A DNA stretch of 13,580 nt from an uncultured Marmoricola sp. (GTDB lineage: Bacteria > Actinomycetota > Actinomycetes > Propionibacteriales > Nocardioidaceae), in assembly GCA_937868455.1 (NCBI GenBank), contig CALMMO010000302.1, positions 1 through 13,580 on the forward strand, read 5' to 3'. The notes beneath the pieces were generated by a model that searched no databases, was not told where the DNA came from, and saw only the letters and a list, made by a program, of their open reading frames with translations. How positions within the stretch are numbered: the first letter of the stretch is position 1; each line of letters opens with the position of its first letter. Positions 7,775-13,580 of the stretch are shown in pieces. Made by a program: the position numbers and the translations under genes.

Positions 7775-9268
7775 ATGCAGATCCGCGAGCGCGCCGTACA
7801 AGCACTATGCGACCCCGCCTACGCCGACATCTTGGACCTCGTGGTCTGGGTCGAAGACGGCGACGCCTACGCAGCCAACCATTTAGGTCGCGTCAGGTGG
7901 ACCGAGCACGGACGCGAACTGCTCAGCGGCGTCGACCCAATTGGCAGCGAAGACCCGATGGCCTTCTTGCCGTACTCAGAAGAACTGGCCAACCCCAGCC
8001 CAGCGCGATCGACTCAGAACGCCTATCCCTACCCCAGGCAGCGGCTGCTGAGCTTCTTTTCTGACCCCGAACGCTCACCCGACCTTGCCATCGTGCACAC
8101 CCCCAAGCACGACTTCATTGATCAGACCGGACACACCGGTGAGCACGGTTCACTCGATGTGATTCAGTCGCGCGCGCCGTGGGTGATGAGTGGATGTGGA
8201 GTACGGCGCGAAGGCTTCGTCGCCGACCACGCCCGACTCGTTGACGTGGGACCGACCCTGGCTCATCTCGCAGGCGTGCCGGTGGAGCACCTGGTTGATC
8301 GTGAGGGCAACCCGCTCGACGGGGTGGTGCGCACCGAGCACCTGGAGGACATCTCGCCTCGACGAGTGATCGGGATCTTGTGGGACGGCGGGCACAGCGG
8401 CGAGGTGCTTGCAGGTGCCGAAGAAGGCTGGCTGCCCAACGTCGCCCGGCTCATCGAGCGCGGGCTCGCGTTTCGAGGCGGGGCCGTGGCCGAGTTTCCC
8501 TCGATCACTTTGACCAACCACACCGCGATTTTGACCGGCGTCGGCCCGGGCCGGCACGGCGTGATGGGCAACGTCTACTACGACCGCGTCAAGCAATCCC
8601 AGGTCGTGCCCAACGACCAGAGCACCTGGCACCGATCGGCGGAGTGGCTGCATGATTCGGTGAAAACCATCTTCGAGATGGTCAACGACCATGCGGATGC
8701 ACCCGGACCTGTACGCACCGCATCGATCGATGAGGCCATCGACCGTGGAGCTGACTACTCGACGATGGGCTTGATGCGCGAGACCGGAGAATCCACCACC
8801 GATGCGCTCGATGACTTCTTGCCGCCGGTTGATTCGCCGTACCGAACCTCAGATGAGTTCGAATCCGACGGCTGGTTCACCTGGAGTCAGCGCGTCGATG
8901 ACCTCGGGTTGCAGCAGGTGCTCGACTTGTGGGCATCGGTGGACACCGCGCCTCGGCTGACGTGGTGGAGCAACATCGTCAGCGACGCTGGCCACCACGA
9001 AGGCGGACCCCGCTCTGCCCAAGGACGTGAAGGGCTGATCCAGTCAGATCGGCGGCTTGGGGTCTTCCTTGATCGCCTTGAATCCTTGGGTGTGATCGAC
9101 GAGGTCACCATCTTGTTGACCGCCGACCATGGGTTTGAGATCTCCGACCCCACGGTCACCGGGTCGTGGCAGGCAGCCCTTGATGGGCTCGGTGTTGACT
9201 ACCGCGAAGAAGGCCCCAACCCTGGGTTGGTGTACTTCGGGATCCCCGGGGGTCGCTGTTTTGGCTGA
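7775..9268 (+). CDS. Alkaline-phosphatase-superfamily phosphodiesterase, permuted domain order
   Basis: The 497-residue protein (ATG 7775) has no signal peptide and should be cytosolic. It carries a nucleotide pyrophosphatase/phosphodiesterase (NPP-like) metal site. D204 lies in ILWDGG, the likely nucleophile T245 in FPSITLTNH with N248, D404 and H408 in SDAGHHEGGP (D+4=H, as in NPP), and D451-H452 in TADHGF. In classical members the last zinc-binding His comes about 100 residues after the DHG motif, but here only 45 residues follow. A segment that looks like that missing part is at the N-terminus: PDLAIVHTPKHDF, then H124 in HTGEHGSLD, APWVMSGCGV, and RLVDVGPTLAHLAG (residues 102-167). The fold therefore appears circularly permuted, with H124 completing the site. 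The substrate is unknown. The last residues (IPGGRCFG) look like an added tail just before the repeat element. Confidence 0.8.
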   Translation: MQIRERAVQALCDPAYADILDLVVWVEDGDAYAANHLGRVRWTEHGRELLSGVDPIGSEDPMAFLPYSEELANPSPARSTQNAYPYPRQRLLSFFSDPERSPDLAIVHTPKHDFIDQTGHTGEHGSLDVIQSRAPWVMSGCGVRREGFVADHARLVDVGPTLAHLAGVPVEHLVDREGNPLDGVVRTEHLEDISPRRVIGILWDGGHSGEVLAGAEEGWLPNVARLIERGLAFRGGAVAEFPSITLTNHTAILTGVGPGRHGVMGNVYYDRVKQSQVVPNDQSTWHRSAEWLHDSVKTIFEMVNDHADAPGPVRTASIDEAIDRGADYSTMGLMRETGESTTDALDDFLPPVDSPYRTSDEFESDGWFTWSQRVDDLGLQQVLDLWASVDTAPRLTWWSNIVSDAGHHEGGPRSAQGREGLIQSDRRLGVFLDRLESLGVIDEVTILLTADHGFEISDPTVTGSWQAALDGLGVDYREEGPNPGLVYFGIPGGRCFG

Positions 9269-9284
9269 CCCCCGATCCTGGGGG
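9248..9284 (+). terminator. Hairpins across the phosphodiesterase stop codon, possible terminator
   Basis: GGGGGTC (9248-9254) pairs with GACCCCC (9267-9273) over a 12-nt loop that contains the end of the gene. Alternatively CCCCC (9269-9273) pairs with GGGGG (9280-9284), followed by AAAA rather than a T-run. The GC-rich stems could slow transcription or affect the 3' end. The lack of a U-tract makes a classical terminator uncertain. Confidence 0.3.
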
Positions 9285-9285
9285 A

Positions 9286-9345
9286 AAAGTCACAGGTTAA
9301 CTTGTGACTTTGACGCTTTGCGGGGGAGATCATCCGGGTCAAGCG
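9286..9345 (+). repeat. Intergenic structured repeat, copy B
   Basis: This is the second copy of the 60-bp element, in the same orientation as 2410-2469 and identical at 51 of 60 positions. Its palindrome has arms AAAGTCACA (9286-9294) and TGTGACTTT (9303-9311) around GGTTAACT. Because GTTAAC is itself palindromic, the 26 bp are symmetric except for one pair. The core TTGCGGGGGAGATC (9318-9331) is identical between copies. The second stem survives in a shifted form as TTGAC (9310-9314) with GTCAA (9338-9342). The element sits 17 bp after the phosphodiesterase stop and about 100 bp before tmk. Confidence 0.8.
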
Positions 9346-9348
9346 CCC

Positions 9349-9372
9349 AAGTCACAGGTTTACTTGTGACTT
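9349..9372 (+). repeat. Third palindrome of the AAGTCACA/TGTGACTT family
   Basis: Arms AAGTCACA (9349-9356) and TGTGACTT (9365-9372) flank GGTTTACT. With one more T (9373) it is the exact reverse complement of 2411-2435. It lies 3 bp beyond repeat copy B without the G-rich part, so the palindrome can occur separately from the rest of the element. It is upstream of tmk, so it could be an operator for tmk-holB, a terminator of the preceding transcript, or a mobile REP-like unit. Confidence 0.6.
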
Positions 9373-9411
9373 TCACACCCCCCGAAATCCGCTCTGGTCG
9401 GTGCCTTCTCC

Positions 9412-9417
9412 TAGGCT
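9412..9417 (+). promoter_or_regulatory. Possible -10 box of tmk
   Basis: TAGGCT fits the TAnnnT form and would place transcription start about 20 nt before the tmk start codon, leaving room for the ribosome binding site. No -35 element is recognisable. It is the best candidate in 9374-9430, an otherwise plain stretch. Confidence 0.3.
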
Positions 9418-9430
9418 CAGATAGCTGACG

Positions 9431-9436
9431 AAAGGA
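9431..9436 (+). promoter_or_regulatory. Ribosome binding site deciding the TTG start of tmk
   Basis: AAAGGA lies 7 nt before TTG at 9444. No ATG or GTG stands at a better position before the P-loop, so the rare TTG start is favoured. Confidence 0.6.
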
Positions 9437-9443
9437 CCACCCC

Positions 9444-10076
9444 TTGCAATACCTCGGCACCTACACCGCCACCGGCCTGTTCATCGCCTTCGAGGGCGGT
9501 GAGGGGGCTGGCAAGTCGACTCAGTCGGCTTTGCTGAAGCAGTGGTTGGAGGCCCAGGGCCGCAGGGTGGTTTTGACTCGCCAACCTGGTGGCACCGGGG
9601 TGGGCGCGAAGTTGCGCGAGATCGTGCTGAGCCCGGAGACGGGGCATCTGGCTGATCGCACTGAGGCGTTGATTTACGCCGCCGACAAGTCCGAGCATGT
9701 GGAGAAGTTGGTGCTGCCGGCGTTGGAGCGCAACGAGGTGGTCATCACTGATCGATACGTCGATTCGACGTTGGCTTACCAAGGCGCGGGCCGCACCCTT
9801 GACCCTGCCGAGTTGGAGCAGGTTGCTCGCTGGGCCACTCACGATCTGCGCCCACACCTCACCGTGATCCTTGACCTGGAGCCTGAGCATGGGCTGGGTC
9901 GCTTCGAAGAACGCGATCGCATCGAGGCTGAGGGGGAGGAGTTCCACACGCGGGTTCGAGACGCATTTTTGCGTATGGCGAGCGCAACCCCAGATCGCTA
10001 CCTGGTCCTCGATGCGCGACTCCCCCGCGAAGAGATCGCGGCCCAAATCCGGGCCCGGATAGAGCCGCTGTTATGA
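9444..10076 (+). CDS. tmk: Thymidylate (dTMP) kinase
   Basis: It phosphorylates dTMP to dTDP with ATP, an essential step to dTTP. The 210-residue length is normal for the family. The P-loop is GGEGAGKST (18-26). The TMP-binding DR motif is TDRYVDSTLAYQGAGR (102-117), and the LID region contains DRIEAEGEEFHTRVR. The motif usually written TREPGGT reads TRQPGGT here (45-51), a Glu-to-Gln change; I cannot say how common this is in relatives. The start is TTG behind AAAGGA. The stop overlaps the start of holB (ATGA at 10073-10076), implying coupled translation of two replication genes, an arrangement also known from Streptomyces. Confidence 0.97.
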   Translation: MQYLGTYTATGLFIAFEGGEGAGKSTQSALLKQWLEAQGRRVVLTRQPGGTGVGAKLREIVLSPETGHLADRTEALIYAADKSEHVEKLVLPALERNEVVITDRYVDSTLAYQGAGRTLDPAELEQVARWATHDLRPHLTVILDLEPEHGLGRFEERDRIEAEGEEFHTRVRDAFLRMASATPDRYLVLDARLPREEIAAQIRARIEPLL

Positions 10077-11212
10077 CCGTGTGGGATGACCTGGTCGGTC
10101 AGGAGCGGGCAGTCGAGACCTTGCAAAGGGCAGTGGCTGGTGACCTCACGCACGCGTGGTTGCTCACCGGACCCCCTGGTTCGGGGCGCTCCAACGCAGC
10201 CATTGCGTTCGCGGCTGCCCTGCAATGCGCGGAGGGTGGCTGCGGCACCTGTCATGACTGCCACACCGCGAAGGTGGGCTCACACCAAGACATCTCGATC
10301 ACGCGCACCGAACTGCTCTCCATTGGCGTCAAGGGCATGCGCGAGTTGGTGTTGCGTGCCGCGCTTCGACCCAGCGGGAGCCGCTGGCAGATCATGATCG
10401 TCGAAGACGCCGACAGGCTGACCGAGCACGCGGGCGATGCGTTGCTCAAGGCGCTGGAAGAGCCTCCGCCGAGCACGATGTGGATCTTGTGTGCCCCGAG
10501 CGTTGAGGACGTGCTGCCCACCATCCGCAGTCGCACCCGGCACGTCGTGCTTTCGACGCCAAGCACGCACGACGTCACTGAGTTCCTGGTGAGGGCGCAC
10601 AACGTGCCTCGCGAGCGCGCGGCTTACGCCGCCAAGGCCAGCCAGGGCCATATCGGGCGTGCGAAGGCTTTAGCCACCGATGAAGCAACCCGCTCGCGAC
10701 GCAACATGGTGATCAAGTTGCCGCTCTTGCTGACCACGCCCAATGCTTGTTTGGATGCGGCCGCCAACGTGGTTAATGCAGCCACCGAGGAGGCCAAGGC
10801 GCTCACCGAGGTTGCTGACGCACGCGAGAAAGACTCACTCGACAAGATGTACGGCGTGGTCGAGCGCGGTCGTCGTCCTCGCGAATACAGTCCCGCACTC
10901 AGAGAACTCACCGATGCTCAAAAGACCCGCGCCAAACGTCGCATTCTCGACGTTGTTGATCGCGGGTTGATGGACCTGGTCTCGGTCTACCGAGACGCCT
11001 TGACCCTCCAACTTGGCAGTGGTTCGGCTCTGGTTAACGACGAGATCCGCACCGAGGTCGAGATGCTGGCGCGTCGTACCACGAGCGAGAGCAACCTGCG
11101 CCGCATCGAGGCGATCTTTAAGGCGCGTGAGCAAATGTTGGAGTTCAATGTGCCAGCGTTGCTGGCGTGTGAGTCGATGATGGTCTCGTTGCACCTTCAC
11201 GACGTGGCTTAG
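10073..11212 (+). CDS. holB: DNA polymerase III subunit delta' (clamp loader)
   Basis: This AAA+-type subunit of the clamp loader helps load the sliding clamp during replication. The protein has 379 residues. The N-terminal ATPase-like domain has a P-loop-like GPPGSGRS (33-40) with Arg in place of the usual Lys, and a zinc-binding cluster C52-x4-C57-x2-C60-x2-C63. It also has a Walker-B-like IVEDADRLT (109-117), ALLKALEEPP (123-132), and TIRSRTRHV (150-158), where the family's SRC motif reads SRT. The degenerate P-loop suits delta', which in E. coli does not bind ATP. The helical middle and C-terminal collar parts follow. The ATG overlaps the tmk stop by 4 nt, so it is translated together with tmk. 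DnaX (tau/gamma) is the main alternative, but the size, context and degenerate motifs favour HolB. Confidence 0.95.
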   Translation: MTVWDDLVGQERAVETLQRAVAGDLTHAWLLTGPPGSGRSNAAIAFAAALQCAEGGCGTCHDCHTAKVGSHQDISITRTELLSIGVKGMRELVLRAALRPSGSRWQIMIVEDADRLTEHAGDALLKALEEPPPSTMWILCAPSVEDVLPTIRSRTRHVVLSTPSTHDVTEFLVRAHNVPRERAAYAAKASQGHIGRAKALATDEATRSRRNMVIKLPLLLTTPNACLDAAANVVNAATEEAKALTEVADAREKDSLDKMYGVVERGRRPREYSPALRELTDAQKTRAKRRILDVVDRGLMDLVSVYRDALTLQLGSGSALVNDEIRTEVEMLARRTTSESNLRRIEAIFKAREQMLEFNVPALLACESMMVSLHLHDVA

Positions 11213-11224
11213 CCAGTCGCCGCC

Positions 11225-11230
11225 TAGAGT
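11225..11230 (+). promoter_or_regulatory. -10 box for a leaderless hydrolase transcript
   Basis: TAGAGT, the 7-nt spacer TGTCGCC and then ATG at 11238. The geometry is the same as at 7762-7777, and the spacers are similar (GTCGGCC and TGTCGCC). No Shine-Dalgarno is present. It suggests that the hydrolase is transcribed separately from tmk-holB, whose last stop lies 12 nt upstream of this box. Confidence 0.5.
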
Positions 11231-11237
11231 TGTCGCC

Positions 11238-12815
11238 ATGACTGCGCCGTACATGCCTCCGCCCGCGAAAAAGTCACGCTTGGGCCTCGTGCTCGCGCTC
11301 GTCATTGGTTCATTGATCTTGGCCACGATCGGGTCCGCCATGATCGCCTTCAAGGGTGGTCCCAAGTGGCCCGACTCCAGGCCGAGTCGATCACCTGAGG
11401 CGATGCCACAGACCGACGCGGCGTTGGCGACGTACTACGACCAAAAGCTGTCGTGGAGCCCGTGTGGCTCGGGCAACGAATGCGCCAAACTCACGGTGCC
11501 CCTCGACTATGACTCCCCTGATGGGCGCACCATCAAACTTGCTTTGCTTAAGGTGCCGGCCGGAGACGAGGCCATCGGTTCGCTGGTCATCAACCCCGGC
11601 GGTCCAGGTGGTTCGGGTGTTGGTTATGCCTCTTACGTTGGCACCAGTTGGCCCCGTGACTTGACCGACAACTACGACATCGTGGGATTCGACCCACGGG
11701 GCGTGGGCAAGAGTGCGCCGCTCAAGTGCTTGTCGACCAAGCAGATGGACGAACTCGTTGCTGCCGACCCCGACCCAGACACGCGCGCCGAGCGCGACAA
11801 CCTCGACCGTCTCGTTCGGGTCTTCGGGGAGGGCTGCCTGAAGGAGTCAGGCGAGTTGCCTCGGCACATGTCGACGGTTGAAGTTGCTAAGGACCTCGAT
11901 GTGCTGCGCCAGGCACTAGGTGAGGGCAAGTTGGACTACTTCGGTGCGTCGTACGGCACTTTGATCGGTGCGACCTACGCCAACATGTTCCCCACGCACG
12001 TAGGCCGAATGGTGCTTGATGGCGCTGTCGACCCGGCACTGTCCAATGCTGACTTGGCGATGCAGCAAGCTGGCGGATTCGAGACTGCTTTGAGGGCCTA
12101 TGTCGCCGACTGCACCAAGCATTCCAAGTGCGTGCTCGGCAACGATGTGCCGACCGGACTGGCGCGCATCCGGGGTCTCTTGGCCCAGATCGAGCAGCGC
12201 CCGTTGCCCACAGACTCCTCGCGCGACCTTGAGATCGGCAACGCCTATCTCGGCATCTGGCTGCCGCTTTACGTCAAGGATTACTGGCCATCGCTGACCC
12301 GCGCGCTCGACGAGGCGATCACCAAGGGCAGGGGCACCCAATTGCTGGAACTGGCCGATCAGTACGTCGGACGCGGCCCCTCCTCCTACAACGACAACTC
12401 CATGGAGGCGCTCTACGCGGTCAACTGCCTCGACCACTCCGACTCGATCCCGACCAAGCAGGTGCCCAAGCACTTTGCGGAGTTCGAGAAAGTCTCACCG
12501 ACCTTCGGCAAAGCCTTCGCCTTCTCGCTCTCAACGTGTGCGGAGTGGCCCGTGAAGTCGGGCCAGGTTACTAAGGCGATGGCCGCTGCGGACGCTCCGC
12601 CGATCGTGGTCGTCGGCACGACACGCGACCCCGCCACCCCTTACCAGTGGGCGGTGAACTTGGCTGATGAGTTGGATTCGGGGGTGCTTATCTCTCGCGA
12701 TGGTGATGGCCACACTGGCTACAACTCCAACAACTCGTGTGTGGATGACGCAATCAATGCCTATCTCGTCGATGGCGAGGTGCCTAAAGACGGGTTGAAG
12801 TGCGCCGAGGAGTAG
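11238..12815 (+). CDS. Secreted/membrane-anchored TAP-like alpha/beta hydrolase (probable aminopeptidase)
   Basis: The 525-residue protein belongs to the tripeptidyl-aminopeptidase-like alpha/beta hydrolases (SlpD/E type). After a short cytosolic start with KKSR, residues 15-38 form one hydrophobic segment without a lipobox or clear cleavage site. It is therefore either a signal anchor or an uncleaved signal, placing the catalytic part outside the cell. The oxyanion-hole motif NPGGPGGSG spans 119-127. The nucleophile is S238 in FGASYGT. The C-terminal TAP domain supplies D464 in GTTRDPATP and H492 in GDGHTGY, completing a Ser-Asp-His triad. Cysteines (76/82, 164/200, 292/298, 397/434) could form disulfides. 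The expected role is release of short peptides from the N-terminus of proteins, but some relatives are esterases. It follows holB, as in Streptomyces, and overlaps the next gene by 16 bp. Confidence 0.9.
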   Translation: MTAPYMPPPAKKSRLGLVLALVIGSLILATIGSAMIAFKGGPKWPDSRPSRSPEAMPQTDAALATYYDQKLSWSPCGSGNECAKLTVPLDYDSPDGRTIKLALLKVPAGDEAIGSLVINPGGPGGSGVGYASYVGTSWPRDLTDNYDIVGFDPRGVGKSAPLKCLSTKQMDELVAADPDPDTRAERDNLDRLVRVFGEGCLKESGELPRHMSTVEVAKDLDVLRQALGEGKLDYFGASYGTLIGATYANMFPTHVGRMVLDGAVDPALSNADLAMQQAGGFETALRAYVADCTKHSKCVLGNDVPTGLARIRGLLAQIEQRPLPTDSSRDLEIGNAYLGIWLPLYVKDYWPSLTRALDEAITKGRGTQLLELADQYVGRGPSSYNDNSMEALYAVNCLDHSDSIPTKQVPKHFAEFEKVSPTFGKAFAFSLSTCAEWPVKSGQVTKAMAAADAPPIVVVGTTRDPATPYQWAVNLADELDSGVLISRDGDGHTGYNSNNSCVDDAINAYLVDGEVPKDGLKCAEE

Positions 12816-13580
12816 TCGCTGGCGCCGTCGTACTCGCCCTCACGGGGTGTGGTGCCTCACCGGCCCCGGAGTCGAAGCCGAGTCAATCGGTGAGCCCGAG
12901 CGTGATTGAGTCGGCGACTCCGACCCCCTCTGCTGCGCCTCACCGCGGCAACCACGCCGTGCGAGTCGTGGCGATCGGTGACGTGGCCTGCGGGCCTGAA
13001 GACCTCAAGAAGTTGCCCTGCCGCGACGCCCAGACAGCCGCTTTAACCCGGCGACTCAAGCCCGATATGGTGTTGAGCTTGGGGGATCAGCAATATGAAA
13101 GTGGCGCCTACTCCGACTTCATGAAGGTCTATGACCGCAGTTGGGGTTCGTTGCGCTCCATCACGCGTCCAATCCCGGGCAATCACGAATACAACACTTC
13201 CGGTGCGGCGGGCTACTACCGGTATTTCGCCGATCAGCAACCCGGACCTCCCGGCTACTACTCATTCAAGGCCGGGAAGTGGCGCATCTACGCGCTCAAC
13301 AGCAACTGTTCCAAGGTTGATTGTGACCAAGAGACCGCCTGGCTGACCCGCCAACTCGATCGGCACCCGCAGGGGTGCTCGGCGATCATGGTGCACCACC
13401 CGCTTTTCACCTCCGGTGAGCACGGACCCACTCCAGGGAGTCGCCCGTTGTGGCAGGCGGCGTACGACGGAGGCAACGACCTCGTGCTCGGTGGACACGA
13501 CCACACCTACGAACGATTCGGGCCACTCACCCCGTCCGGGAAGGTCAGCCCCAAGCGCGGCATGCCATCTTTTGTGGTCG
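12800..13580 (+). CDS. Lipoprotein metallophosphoesterase (purple-acid-phosphatase-like), 3'-truncated by window edge
   Basis: The frame is open from GTG 12800 to the window end (260 codons); a TAA at 12785 bounds it upstream. The start is supported by a lipoprotein signal, MRRGVVAGAVVLALTGC, with lipobox LTGC and lipidated C17. A Ser/Pro/Thr-rich linker follows (18-50). The metallophosphoesterase domain has GD61VACG, LGD96QQYESG, GN128H129E, H199-H200 in VHHPLF, and GGH233DH235TYER, the full dimetal set of the calcineurin/purple acid phosphatase class. The spacing of WGSLRSITRPIPGNHEY resembles actinobacterial acid-phosphatase-like lipoproteins. It should hydrolyse phosphoesters at the outer face of the membrane; the substrate is unknown. 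Its first 16 bp overlap the end of the hydrolase in another frame, implying co-transcription and coupling. The ribosome binding site is weak. Confidence 0.9.
   Translation, partial: MRRGVVAGAVVLALTGCGASPAPESKPSQSVSPSVIESATPTPSAAPHRGNHAVRVVAIGDVACGPEDLKKLPCRDAQTAALTRRLKPDMVLSLGDQQYESGAYSDFMKVYDRSWGSLRSITRPIPGNHEYNTSGAAGYYRYFADQQPGPPGYYSFKAGKWRIYALNSNCSKVDCDQETAWLTRQLDRHPQGCSAIMVHHPLFTSGEHGPTPGSRPLWQAAYDGGNDLVLGGHDHTYERFGPLTPSGKVSPKRGMPSFVV

Noticed and set aside
11263..11273. AAAAAGTCACG in the hydrolase start as another repeat copy
   Set aside because: Only the 7-mer AAGTCAC matches; there is no second arm and it lies in coding sequence, so it is likely chance.
1..13580. CRISPR array, tRNA/rRNA gene, IS element, prophage, toxin-antitoxin or defence system
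   Set aside because: No regularly spaced repeats, tRNA cloverleaf, transposase or integrase motifs or nuclease/toxin signatures were found on either strand.

Overview
The window (13.6 kb, GC-rich, dense genes, frequent GTG/TTG starts) looks like the chromosome of an Actinomycetota bacterium. The evidence is a topoisomerase I without zinc fingers but with a Lys/Ala-rich tail, a topA / tmk / holB / TAP-like hydrolase order known from Streptomyces, and start sites with a TAnnnT box about 7 nt before ATG (leaderless style). I cannot assign an order or genus. I see no tRNA, rRNA, CRISPR, transposase, integrase or phage gene.

Layout. (1) 1-2410: the 3' part of topA, cut by the left window edge. 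(2) 2627-4366: a secreted 5'-nucleotidase/metallophosphatase, plus strand. (3) 4377-4463: a long two-storey hairpin between convergent genes. (4) 6711-4489, minus strand: tdh-kbl, the two-step conversion of threonine to glycine plus acetyl-CoA; the stop of tdh touches the start of kbl. (5) 6785-7756: a DUF389 membrane protein, divergent from tdh. (6) 7775-9268: a cytosolic alkaline-phosphatase-superfamily phosphodiesterase whose parts appear in permuted order. (7) 9444-11212: tmk and holB overlapping by ATGA, i.e. dTMP kinase and the clamp-loader delta' subunit. (8) 11238-12815: a membrane-anchored or secreted TAP-like alpha/beta hydrolase. It overlaps by 16 bp (9) a lipoprotein metallophosphoesterase (12800 to beyond the right edge).

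How it fits together. topA, tmk and holB are the replication/topology core of a neighbourhood that is compact in Streptomyces. Here five genes (nucleotidase, kbl, tdh, DUF389, phosphodiesterase) sit between topA and tmk. A roughly 60-bp structured intergenic element occurs in direct orientation at both ends of that block (2410-2469 and 9286-9345, 51/60 identical by eye). A third, related palindrome lies at 9349-9372. Three of the nine proteins are phosphoesterases of different folds or families, two of them exported, which suggests phosphate or nucleotide scavenging; that link is inference.

The most unusual items are the repeated palindromic element, the permuted phosphodiesterase and the nested hairpin. 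I found no evidence for a defence system or other complete new multi-gene machine. No gene-free stretch exceeds 300 bp; the gaps at 2411-2626, 4367-4488, 6712-6784 and 9269-9443 are described as features.
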